Origin: Hyalella azteca
Taxonomy: Eukaryota > Arthropoda > Malacostraca > Amphipoda > Hyalellidae
DNA: 64,000 nt
Reading direction: 5' to 3'
Assembly (NCBI RefSeq): GCF_000764305.2
Contig: NW_025941614.1
Location: 1-64,000, forward strand
Made by a program: the position numbers and the translations under genes. Within the stretch, counting starts at the first letter, position 1. The number at the start of each line of letters is the position of its first letter. Below the pieces are notes generated by a model that saw only the letters and a list, made by a program, of their open reading frames with translations, made no database searches and had not been told where the DNA came from. Positions 1-11,600 of this stretch are shown piece by piece.

Positions 1-683
1 AGCTTTTTATACTATTAGGGTCAGACCCAACGCCGCCTGTCCTGAGTGCAGGTGTTCTCTCCCGTCAGTCCATTATCTTTTTGTCTACCCCTCCTTCTCC
101 ACGACCCTCGGCGTCTCCTCACTGTCGTACAGTACTGTAGAGGCAGCAGGCTTCCTAGACACCCAGCCTTCCTGCACACCCTTCCTTGTCCATCTCCCTT
201 CCCTTCCGGGGGCCCTTCCTTGCTCCCCACCGTAACCGCTCCATCATACGAGCACCGCCGGCGCAAGAAACAAATGCAATGAAAGTGCCTCAATCAATTT
301 GGGGATACATTAGTTAGTGGTACTCCAATTATTCTTTCACATGTATATGATCACTTTTGTTTGTGTAGCTAGTTCTTTCCTAATTCCTAAACATAATCTA
401 ATGTTACAATAGCCCCTGTACATGTTATTTTACCGTATTTTCCTGATGTTTTCTGTGGCTGTTATTTTAAATTTTCACATGTTTTCAATTTCATCACACT
501 ATATTAAATGGTGGCAAATCATTCACTTGCAATGAAATTTTCACCATCTATTTGTAATTCTTTATGTTAGTGAGTGGCATCTCAAATTATGAGGGAGACT
601 TGGAGACATTGATTAATTATTTCATTATTCTGCAGAAGAATAAAATCGTAAATTTTCATAATATTGTGGCATTAATTTTCCAG
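1..683. other. Upstream region, no gene recognised
   Basis: No coding exon is supported here. The first 280 bases are richer in C than the rest and contain short overlapping open frames on both strands, but none has a recognisable protein or a clean splice context. A pyrimidine-rich stretch ending in CAG at 681-683 could be the acceptor of a 5' non-coding TTC27 exon starting at 684. The promoter of TTC27 is therefore either in this stretch or to the left of the window. Confidence 0.4.
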
Positions 684-732
684 AGAAACGTCCTGAAAGT
701 TGACCTGTTTTTTACTCTTTCTGTGGGAGAAA

Positions 733-3478
733 ATGGAAGGCCAGTTGAAAAAATTGGAGAGGATGTGCATTGAGCACACGTCCGATGGCATGGCTCCTGA
801 TCATGGTATGGAACACTTAAGTCTATTGACATATCGGCTGAAATTAACTTTATTATTGTTCAGTACCGTATGTTGAATAAATTACTTGTATTATTCCGTA
901 ATGCTGGGCTTCAGATTAATTTATTATTTATATTATAGCTAGACAATGCCTATTGAAAATATTAGGCAGCTTTGATTTTTTCCGTGGCAAGTTTCTATCG
1001 TTTTGAGGTTTTTTAATTACTTGTTTTTTTTTTTCAGATCAAAACGTGGCCAGTCTTGTAGCTCATGGTAGCTACTTGGAGGCTCTGAAGACTCCCGTTT
1101 GCCAGGAAATCATGAACTCCTGTGGCAGCTGTACTGCAGGCAACTTAGAGTCACACTTACTATTAATTTTCAAGACCTATTTGTTGAATAATTCTTCTGA
1201 AGACAAAGAACTTTTAGTTATGACCATCGGGATCGCTGCACAACAGTTGTTTGTTCAAAGCAATTTTACTGGCCCTTTATTAGTTCCTTCGTTCATTGAA
1301 GTATTCCCGAGCTTGCTGTCAGACGGAGAAAATAGAGAAGAAATCACAAAATCAGCAGTAAAATCAATTGCTGAACACACCGAAGGCATCTATTCTCTTA
1401 TTTGTGACCCCGAGTACCTGCTAATGGCCAAGGTTATTTTTGCTCATGATATTAAAGATTTGTTTCCTTCTTGTCTGACTATCGACTGGTGGCGCATGAG
1501 ACACTTAATGATTCTGCAAACTTTGGCTGATGAAACTTCTTACCACATCTTTTCAAACATTGTAAATTCCATGGAAGCTACAAAGAACATGAATTATCTT
1601 GTTGATGACGCACGACTCAGCGCATTGTTTCATCTTGAAGCAGCTCAAGCCACGTTGTTGTATACCTACACTGCCGATGCTTATGCTCACCTGTTGCAGG
1701 CTGAAGAACAGCTAAGATTGAAGTATTATCTCTTTGGCGCAATGGGAAGACGAACTAAGTACCAAGTAGACGCTAAACCTCAGCTTCTACTGAAGGTGGA
1801 ATATTTAGACCAGTCTCTCCTCGACACTGAAGAAGAAGGCACTAAGCTTCTTGCTTCAGATTTACCGAAAGACATCGTCTTGAACGATGACACGAGGTTA
1901 CCTAATGTCAAATTTGAAGACGAAGATGCTGGCATTGTACCAAACCTCAAACCCATTGAACAGATGGCGTTGTTAGCTCGTGTGCATTATAACAGACGGG
2001 CATCTGCCAATGATGTTCAATTAAAAGAAGAAAGCAAAGCTTTTGTTCACGCTCTGTTGCAATACCCAAAGTGCTGGGCTACTCATTACTATGCTCTTAG
2101 ACTTCGTTCGTACTTTGAGAGCGACGAATCACGCGCCGTTGATCGTGCCTTGCAGCAGTATGAAGAGTTGGTAGCATGCGTTAAACGCGAAGACCCTTCT
2201 CGTTTTGAAAGACTTAAGCTGTTCTATGCGTCAGGCCTCCCGTCTATTTGGACCACTAAGCAGGAGTACGGAAGGCTCTTGATGCAATTGGGATGTGTCA
2301 GAACCGCTCTGACGTTATTCGAGGAGCTTCAGTTATGGGAAGATGTCATCGATTGCTACAATAAAATTGGCATGCGTCAAAGAAGTGAAAGCATCATCAG
2401 ATCGCTGCTAGAAAAAGAAGAAAGTCCCAAACTCTGGTGTCTCCTGGGCGATGCCACCGACGATATTGAATGTTACCACAAGGCTTTTGAGATCTCGGCT
2501 GAAAAGAGTAGCCGTGCTAAGCGATGTCTCGGTGACTATTACTTCTCTAGGAAGGAGTACGAAACTGCTATCGAGCATTATAAGGTGAGTACAAAACTAA
2601 ACTACATTCAACTCAAAGTCTGGGAAAAAATAGCTTATGCCGCACTTGCTATCAGTGACTGGAAGCTGTGCATTTCAGCGTACAAGACCTGCACAAGTAT
2701 CGATCCTCACCATTTCGAATACTGGAACAACATGGCGAAGGCTCACACAGAACTGAAAGAATTCGGCCGGGCTTTTTCTTGTTTCGAAGAGGCGCTGCGC
2801 TGCAAACCTGATAGCTGGAAAATGCTGGAGAATGCCATGACTGTTGGCATTTCCATGGAACAATATGCAAGTTCATTGAGCTATTACAGGAGACTTCTTG
2901 AGTTGAAACCGAATCATATTAACCTGCTGGTCATCTCAGGCTTAGTGAAGCCACTTATGGATGAAACTACTAGGACTCATCTTGGTGATAATTACTACAA
3001 ACAGCTCGTGAGCCTTCTGGGACAGTTGTGTCAGAGTGTTCCGTCTGAGTCGAACCTGTGGTATTACTACGGGGAAGCTGTGAGCTGCAACCCTAATCCA
3101 ACGGTCGAATCACGGGACCTGGCATGCCAACATTTCCGAAAAAGCCTTGCAACTGTGACTCGCTTCAATACCTGGCATAAGAACACCGCTGAAATCAAGC
3201 TAGCGCTATCTAAACTTGTGCGCATGGAGGAGGCGTTCCAAGTATCCCTCAGGGATGTCGCGCCTCCTACTGCCCTCGCAAATGCCCGATCTATCGCGAT
3301 GATGGCCGAGAACGTGATGATTCTGTCGAGAAAAGGTCTCACGAATATACTTACGGGTGAAGTCATGAATGACGCCGTCGAACTTCTTGATCGCGCTGAG
3401 GAGTCCATGAAAGCCATAAAGAAAGCTGTCACAGATTTGGCTCAGCTGTGTGAAACAGCCTCAGAAAAGGGATCGTAA
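733..3478 (+). CDS. Tetratricopeptide repeat protein 27 (TTC27)
   Basis: Coding exons are 733-805 and 1038-3478, giving about 837 residues, close to the roughly 840 of vertebrate TTC27. The ATG at 733 has a good context (A at -3, G at +4) and the frame is closed by TGA at 694. The donor after 805 is GTATGG. The acceptor is a long T tract plus CAG at 1035-1037, and the phases join to give Asp-Gln-Asn before the conserved SLVAHGSY segment. The N-terminal half has the family's helical region, for example LQLFVQSNFTGP-like and FHLEAAQA motifs. TPR units occupy roughly residues 485-650, including LGDYYFSRKEYETAIEHY, YWNNMAKAHTELKEFGRAF and LSYYRRLLELKPN. The family is soluble and has been linked to ribosome biogenesis, which is family knowledge and not visible here. 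Having 97% of the protein in one exon is unusual. An AAG/GTGAGT at 2582-2590 is a perfect donor consensus inside the TPR region, but the residues it encodes match the family, so it is read through. Confidence 0.95.
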
Positions 3479-3911
3479 TGTCCTGCGGCCTAAGTTATAA
3501 TATCTGTGATCTCGACTATTTTATTGTTAATGTAATTGGTCTATCATGCCTTGTAGATGGTACTTCTGGTCCCATATGTATTTTTATACATGCTGGTTGC
3601 TTCATTCATTGCTTGCTTCTATTTCTTTTTAGGCTGAGACGGTAGTTTCGTTGAAGCGAGGTTTAATTTTCATTTTCATATCGCAATGTTTACCTACTCT
3701 TATCTTTCACCAACGTAATCGGTGCTGGAAATATCTGCTGTTGAATAATCAAGCATAGTATCTCATTCAGGCGCAGCTAACTGCTGCATTAAAATTTAAA
3801 CATTTTTTTTATGAGTTGTAGATGGTAAATATGTAATCATGGTATTTATGTTGAAGTTCTCACTTCACCATAAATAGCAACTCGCACTGTACTACGTACA
3901 CAATTCACTTT

Positions 3912-3917
3912 AATAAA
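3912..3917 (+). terminator. Candidate poly(A) signal of TTC27
   Basis: AATAAA lies about 430 bases after the TTC27 stop in AT-rich sequence. It is the first canonical hexamer seen downstream on this strand. Confidence 0.5.
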
Positions 3918-5660
3918 ATTCAAATTATAAAATTTATCAAAGTATCTTTGTGATAAGAATTTCTTGTGGCGAGGTCGATTTTACTTTTGTTACTATTTAC
4001 TCTGTGTCGGCAGGCGACGTAGTTGGCGAACGGTTAGTACTGTTGTTTTTATACTCATTCACTTCAATATTACACGACGCTGTTTGAGTTTGTTTAATTT
4101 TTGTTGTGTTTTTTCCTATTTGGAATTCAAAATCATATTGTTATATCTTTCTGGGTATCGGTACGAAGAAAATTATCAGATATCAGCTTTTTAAAACTTT
4201 GTCAAGAAATGAAACATTCAAATTTTGAATATTGAAGATTCGTAGACCCTAGTGGCTTGGTGAATTTGATGCAAATGAAAAATTTAGTTCAAAGGGGTCG
4301 TTTTTTGGAATTTGAAAAGTAAAACTTTGGCTTACGAAGCGTTCTCTACTAACTTAATCTTTTACTTTGACGAAAGCATCTACTAGCACTGGAGTGTCTT
4401 GTCAAGATTAAATGCGATTTGGCTTGAATCATTTTGATGAGAAGCAAGGAGCGAGTTCTTTGCATTATATGAATGCTATAAGCTAAGTTTAACAACCCTG
4501 CTTAACGGATCTGGTCTCTCCGCAGCTTCGTTTATATTTTTTCTACCCTTCGATGTTGCCGTATGCTTTGTTTTATATATGTCTACACTTCACTAGGACG
4601 AAGGAGAGTTCCACTGCGCTGGACTGAATGCCATTGGAGTCGAATTTGAGGATAATGAGCAGTTGGCCGGCAAAGCGGAGAAGAGGAGTAGGTTGAGCAG
4701 GGGCGAAGGCAGCCTGACTGCAGGTGGGGATGAGACAGTCGGCTGTGCCAAGGCTCATGGCTTGCAGGCTCGAACCGGCGTTGCACCGAAAACATAGGAA
4801 AAGGCCGTGTTACCGATAGGGACCAAACCGAGCTGCAAGGGTGAGGAGTCGGGTTTGGATGTAGTCCCTAGGTCAGGAGAAGATCAAGGAAAAGAAAGAG
4901 ATGTGCTAAAGACAAAGGGTGTGTGTAAATGGAAGATCAGGTGGCCTCAGAGAAGGTTTTCGAGGGGCATGTGGTTCTTTGACGTCTAGTGAAAAAGGCT
5001 AGGGAGGCATCTAGAGATTTAGATACTGTCGATGGTCAGTGCACGTGCTAGAAACGGCAAGTGTTTTTTTCGTCGAAATATGATAATTGAGATGGCCTAT
5101 ATAGGCTATGAACTGTTGCCACGCTATAAGATGATAACAATTGCTCCCTACTCCCCATCATCTTGGTCAATATTTGATGAGCTGCAATATGGTGACCATA
5201 ATTGTCTTTAAAGCCTATTCTACTTTTTATTTTCACACTACGGTCCCACACTTCCTGGTGAAAGTGTCATATTTAGAAGCAAATGGGAAGGAAAATTCAA
5301 AGTGGTCTAAAAGTGACGAAGTGCTCTCTCTAACTGAAATCCCAATTGTGCTCATGCTAGGATATGTGTTACCTGCATATACAAAGCCTTGCAAATAAAT
5401 TTTAAAAATTCCGATGCATTTTATATAATAATACTCCTATAGTTATATATGATTGTCGCTGGATTTTGCTTTTTTGAACATGCTTTTATTATAGGATCTT
5501 TAGCTAGACAATAATTCGTGCAGATGTTCACATCGAAAGGACTATGCTACGAATTCCTGATAATTCTTTTTCCTCCAGACCGATAAGGATCGGTTTCTTG
5601 TCGGTGTTTATACCTTAGAATCTTAAGGATATTAATTAAGTTTAGTTTTGGCTTGAAAAA
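3918..5660. other. Intergenic region TTC27 to MIC10
   Basis: About 1.7 kb with no supported gene. Short open frames occur on both strands at 4.57-5.40 kb but lack homology that I recognise and lack splice logic. The MIC10 5' UTR and promoter must lie at the right edge. The bases just before 5661 are AT-rich, and I could not pick a TATA or initiator with confidence. Confidence 0.4.
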
Positions 5661-8600
5661 ATGGCTAAAACTAAATCGGAAGATATATTAGGAGAAAAAT
5701 GGGATCGTTGTGTCTCCGATACTATAGTGAAAATGGGTACGTGATATTAGTTTTAATTTTGCTTTTTCACATCTGCATAGGCCTATGCTAATATTTGTAA
5801 ACACCGAACTTGAAATTGCAGAACAATCCTACCTTTAATTATGGCCTACAACTTACAAGTTGTGACACCTTTTAGGCATTTCTTCAAATTAATGAATAGA
5901 CTCAAGAATCAAGATTATGTCCAATCTTTAAGAATCTTCCTATATTTATGATCATTTTAAAAATTGTTGTTGCATTCTATTCTTTGAAGTTTGAAGGAGC
6001 TTCATCTGACAAACTTTTTGAAATAGATTAGGAAGTCACCTGTCAATGTTAATAATTATTAGGTAGGTACCTCATACAGACTCAGTCACTACTCACTCAT
6101 ACTCATAGCACTGAAAGAAGCAGAAAAGACGGCAACAGAACTCAGCATTCCCCCCACTGTGCAGAGAGTGGATGAATATTTCAAGATCTTTGGCGACGCT
6201 TCAGTAGCCAAATTTTCGCCTTCAGAAGATCTTGCCGACACATTTAGATTGAAATTCTTGCATTTAATATATTTCTCAGTCTTCGGCCAACTATTTAGAA
6301 AAAAAGTAAGGTTTCCGGTGCGTTGGATGGATGGAATACGATGCAGCGAAGCTTGTCCGGAAATCAGTTGCGATGAGTTCCCGCAAAAAATGTAAACAAC
6401 GTTTTTTTGATTGCGTAGTTTTGGTCACATTAGAGCGGTCAGACACTTAAAGGATTCCTAATATATTCACAGACGTATTTAAAAGTCTCAAACCATAATA
6501 TTCTTCCTATACAAACAGTTATTCATTATTTGGTACAGCAAGGTCAACTGTCAAATTTGACACATTTTTCAATGATGTCACTGGGTAGCGTGCAATAAAA
6601 GCCGTGCATTGTCTCTCTTTGGATCTCAATATTTTCCCACTAGATGGCCAAGACCTAGTGTTTTGGCAATTGTTTGACGCACAAATGTATGACGTCATCA
6701 TTTTAACCATCAACGAACGCATGGAACTAAAACAAAGCTTAATATAAAGGAAAAGCTAGAGAGGTGACGGAATTACCCACGATGACAGAATATACCGCGT
6801 TTACCCTAGGTATGAAATCTCGCGGCTCAAATGTCATAAATTTTTGTTTGATTGAAAAATTTCGGTTTGCGCTTCGCAAACATGTCACTTCATAAAATTT
6901 TCAACTTCCGCAATCCGCAATAATCATAGTGGCAAAGCAGGGAGTTTTTCAGACTCTCCCTCAAGTTCATTTTTGAGTCCTATTAGTAAACTAGTAAAGT
7001 ATCCTGGATACCAGCATTATCATACTTAAGGGGAGCGTCTACCCTAAAATTGAAAATTTTCACTTTTTCGGTTTTTATACTCATTTTAAAGCTGACATTC
7101 TGCCCTATCCAATGGTACCACTGCCATATCTGTACGTTGATTTATGATTTCACGACATTTCATGAAAGGAGGGCGGGTGGGGGAGTTCTTTAAGTAATTA
7201 GATAGGAACTAATTAGCTGCTGAGCTCTTTAAATATAGTGTCTACTAGAGTTGTGCTGCAGTTACGTGTTTAGTCTCATCTTAAAGCCGACATTCTGGCC
7301 TAACCAACTGTACCATTACCATCTCTGTACGTTGATTTGTACGTTCACGACACTTCATGAAAGGGGGGCGGGGGGAGAGTTCTTTCAGTAATTACATAGG
7401 AGCTAATTCGCTGCCCAGCACTACAAATACAGTGTTTCTATGAGGTGTAGCTCAGTGTGCCTCCGGGCTTTGTAGGGAGAGGTGCGCATGTAGTTGCTCC
7501 CACCATCCTTGAGTGGAATCAAGCTCCAGAAACGTTTAGTTTGGTATCTATGCTACATTGAGCACCTATTGCAGTGTGCTCGGGACTTTGTCGCGCTCTC
7601 CTCAACATTCACACTTATTGTCACGGAAAACCTATCTCCTCCTAGAGTTTTGAAGCTACAACAATGAGACATATATCATTCAATTTGCAAATAAACTATC
7701 TACAAAATGTTTATCCCGGTTTTTCTAGTTTCATTATAGTTTGGATTTTATTCTGCAAAAAGAGGGGGGTGGCGGGGGGAAAATCAAAAAATTTCTGAAC
7801 ATTTTGGAAAAATGCCCCCCACTTCCACAAAAATTGGAATTTCAAAAAAAGGGGATGAACATTTTGTAGATGAAGACCTCATGCATCGAATGATATGTGT
7901 CTCAATGTTGTAGCTTGAAAATCCTAGGACTAGATCCATTTCTACAGTACCCCCTTTTATAGCCGTTTTCTAAGAATTTCATGTTTTCTTTCATTTTTTT
8001 CGAAAAATTCACACAAATAAAATGCGAGTTTTTTTCCATTTTACATATGTGTACCAAGTTTCAGAGTGATCTAACTGTAAATAGCCGAGATAATTTTTAG
8101 GGTAGACGCTCCCCTTAAAAAATTGTTTAAATCTAGAGTAAATGAGGAAATTAAAAATGAACTGATTCAAAAATAGCTCTGGTTTGCTATTATGATCCGC
8201 AATTCCGCATAGCTTTACCGTTCCCACCATAGTGGCAAACCGGAGATTTTTTAGAATCAGTTCATTTTTAATTTCCTCATTTACTCAAGATTTAAACCAA
8301 TTTCTTATGTATGACAAAGCTGGTATCCATGATACTTTACTGGTCTACTTGTTAGGACTCAAAAATGAACTTGAGGCTGAGGGAGAGTCTAAAAAACTCT
8401 CTGCTTTGTCACTATGGACTTCCCGCCAAAATATCCTGCAGAAAAAACATAAACATCATAATGTAAACAAATCAACTAAACGTTTTGTTGAAGATCGCGC
8501 ATAGTTGCGGTCATGTCAAAGTGGTCAGACTGCATTAACACATGCTCAACTTACAGTAAAGACAAATTTTATCTTTGCCATTCGACTGTTTTAGGGTAAA

Positions 8601-11600
8601 ATTAGAGATTTGGGTTAACACATGCATGGACTTTGTAAATAAATTCGCGCCTCGTAAATGGCTTTTCATGGCCGAGATATGGAATTCACGGCTCGGTGAA
8701 ATGGAATCAAGGCTCGAAGAAATGGAATCACGGCTGGCAAATCCATAAAACCACGGCTTGAAAAATTCAGTGGCGGCTTGCCAAGTAGATATATTCCATA
8801 CCTGTGTGAATTTTGAAAATTAGGAGTAATAACACGCATTTTTCTTTTCATTAGCCAAATAAAATTAGGAAGGGTTTAGGTAGAACTTTTTCAGTAGAAA
8901 ATAAAAAAATGTTTCTTTTTTACTTGCAATTTTTGAAAGTTACCGGTGAAATGTCATTTTTTGCCAGAAATTCTATAAGACAAGTGTCACAAGGAATTTA
9001 AAATTGAACTGATTTCTAATAAAGCTGTTTTGTTACTGTGTTATGCCAAATAGCTATTCCAAATTTGTCTGTATTTATGTTAGTGTTATTTTTCTAGTTA
9101 GTTAGTACTAGGTATGGAATATATCTGCTTGGCAAGCCGCAACTGAATTTTTTGAGCCGTGGTTTTATGGATTTGCCAGCCTGCAGCCATGATTACATTT
9201 CTTTGAGCCATGATTCCATTTCCTCAAGCCATGAATTCCATATCTTGCCATGAATTTGGCATGAAAAGCCATTATCGAGTCACAAACATATTCACAAAGT
9301 CTATGCACACATTACCCCAAATCTCTAATTTTATCCTAAAACAGTCAAACAGCAAAAATAACATTGTCTTCACCAGTGTAGAATTGTAGAGGGATAATAA
9401 ATTAACCAGTACACATAGCATATTGGAAAGCAGGACCTGAAAACTTGGAAAGGCCAGGATGTTTACACTTTCAGTCCATTATTAACACATCCTATCCCTT
9501 TCAGAATTCCAGCTGTGATTGGTTGATAGGATTGTGATTTTAGCCCCTTTCAGCTTTCCAGCTGTGGTTGGATAATGGAATTGTAATGTTATCTGCTTTC
9601 TAGCTGTGATTGGTTGATGGGGATGCTTTCAAGCTGTGATTGGTTGATGGGGATGCTTTCAAGCTGTGATTGGTTGTGCCCATAAGCCCCGCCCCCAAGT
9701 ATGGTATATGTACTACAGTACTGGTAACTAAATACTTGACTGAAACTTGATCATCACAAACAAAAGGCCTGGAAAATGTAAAAAAATCCATTAAATAAAA
9801 GTCAAATAAAAAATATCTCAAACAAGAGACACCCAAATAATTCTTTTACAAATCTAATGTCCTATGAAATTGAAACATTTTGTCCACTTTTGATCCTCCT
9901 TTTCATTTATAGTCACTTTAGTCAGTCAAACAGGCACAGCACTGTGGGAAAGCTTTTCAGCTTGGGTGGAAAGCTTTTTTATAAGTGAACTTCCATTCTT
10001 AGAATTCCAGCCTGGTCTTCACTTAAGTGGCAATTGAGCACATGATTATGCAGTCAGACCGCTCTGACATGACCACAGCTACTATGTGATCTTCAAGGAA
10101 ACGTTTTGGGTTGACTTGTTATTACGTTTTGCAGGATATTTTGGCGGTAACATTGAAGTAATGCAGATTGCGGAAGTATAAAGCTTTATCATCATTGCGG
10201 AAGTATAAAGTTTTATGAAACAACATGATTGCAAAGTTGCAAACCGCAATTTTTCAATCTAACAAAAATACATGACATTAGAGCCACAAGATTTCATACA
10301 TACCTACTTGAATTCTATGATATTAGAGCCAGGATATTTCAGAAAAAAGTAGGACTTTTCCAGCCCTGGTTGGTACTATAATCTTGTAGCTCCAGATTAT
10401 AGCCCAATCATGCTCTTTCCCAAGAGATTAGGGAAGATTTTCCAAAATCTTATAGCTCAATCATGCTCTTTTGCTAACAATTACATAGAAATTGATTCAT
10501 TTAGAGGGAATCCTATCTGGAATATTGAGCAGAAATTTTCTAAAATCACGGATAAAAATGATAATTTCATGGGTAATTTTCATAAATTGTGGAATAAAAT
10601 AGGTTTTTATAAGAATGGGTAAATTTCTCCAGATTCATGGGTATTTTTGTCCAGTTCAAGGGCGTTTATGTCCAATTCATGGGTGAATTCTGCCTAATTT
10701 TCCAGTTTGGCTGGGAATCTTTTGGTTCCAAAAATGATGTGAAAACTCTACTTGCAGCTCAAAAGGCAGATATACTGTCAAATGGGGTAATAAGGGACGG
10801 TTTTGAGCATTTTTTGTTGATCCCTTACCATGAAACATTTCATAAACAAGTTTAAGCTCATTTTATAGCTCTTTGCAAGGGCTATAGATTGGCATCTTCA
10901 AAAAATTCCATATGCTATTCGTAAGGTGCCAGACACTAAATAAAACTGTCCTGAATTACCCCTGGGAATGGGTTAATCTGGGACACTTGAAATAAAACTC
11001 AATTTGAAAATCTTTGAAGCATGCAGAGTGTACTCATCCATTACTAACAGTACTCTGAAATCCTTCAGATTCATTGTAGATGATGTAAATGTAGAATAAA
11101 TGACATTTTCTATGTTTTTTACTTGTTTATCTTTTATTGTAATGATATCACCATGTTCATTCATTACCATATTATAGATGTGATATTACCGTATCCATAA
11201 ACATGCCATTGAGCATTGACAACAACCTTGTCCACTGCAAGCTTCATATCAGCAGCTGTATAGCATTTCTTCTGTATCTGTAAGCTTATAGGACAGCTTG
11301 TAATTTCTTACCATTTTAATTGGGTTAAGTGAATTCACTACAAAAAAAAGACCATAAAAACTACCTGAAATTAAGGAATGTTTTAGAAACAACCATCATA
11401 AGTTTTGGAAAAATAAAACATACTTTAGGTTAATTACTGTTCATTCTTTGATGCCCAGTGCACAATTCTATAATTACATTCTGTGCACAATTTTGTGATG
11501 ATTGATGATGCATTAATTTTTTGATGAGTGAAATTTTTTCACTGAGCAAGGTAAAAGTAATCAAAATTCTTTGTTGTTAATTGATATTTTTGGTAACTGG

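Noticed and set aside
2582..2633. Possible small intron in TTC27 (donor at 2585, TAG at 2631-2633)
   Set aside because: Length of 49 would shift the frame, and the encoded residues fit the TPR pattern of the family, so the segment is coding.
4745..4795. tRNA-like B box (GGTTCGAGCC on the minus strand)
   Set aside because: No A box at the right distance and no cloverleaf could be drawn, so neither a tRNA nor a tRNA-derived SINE is called.
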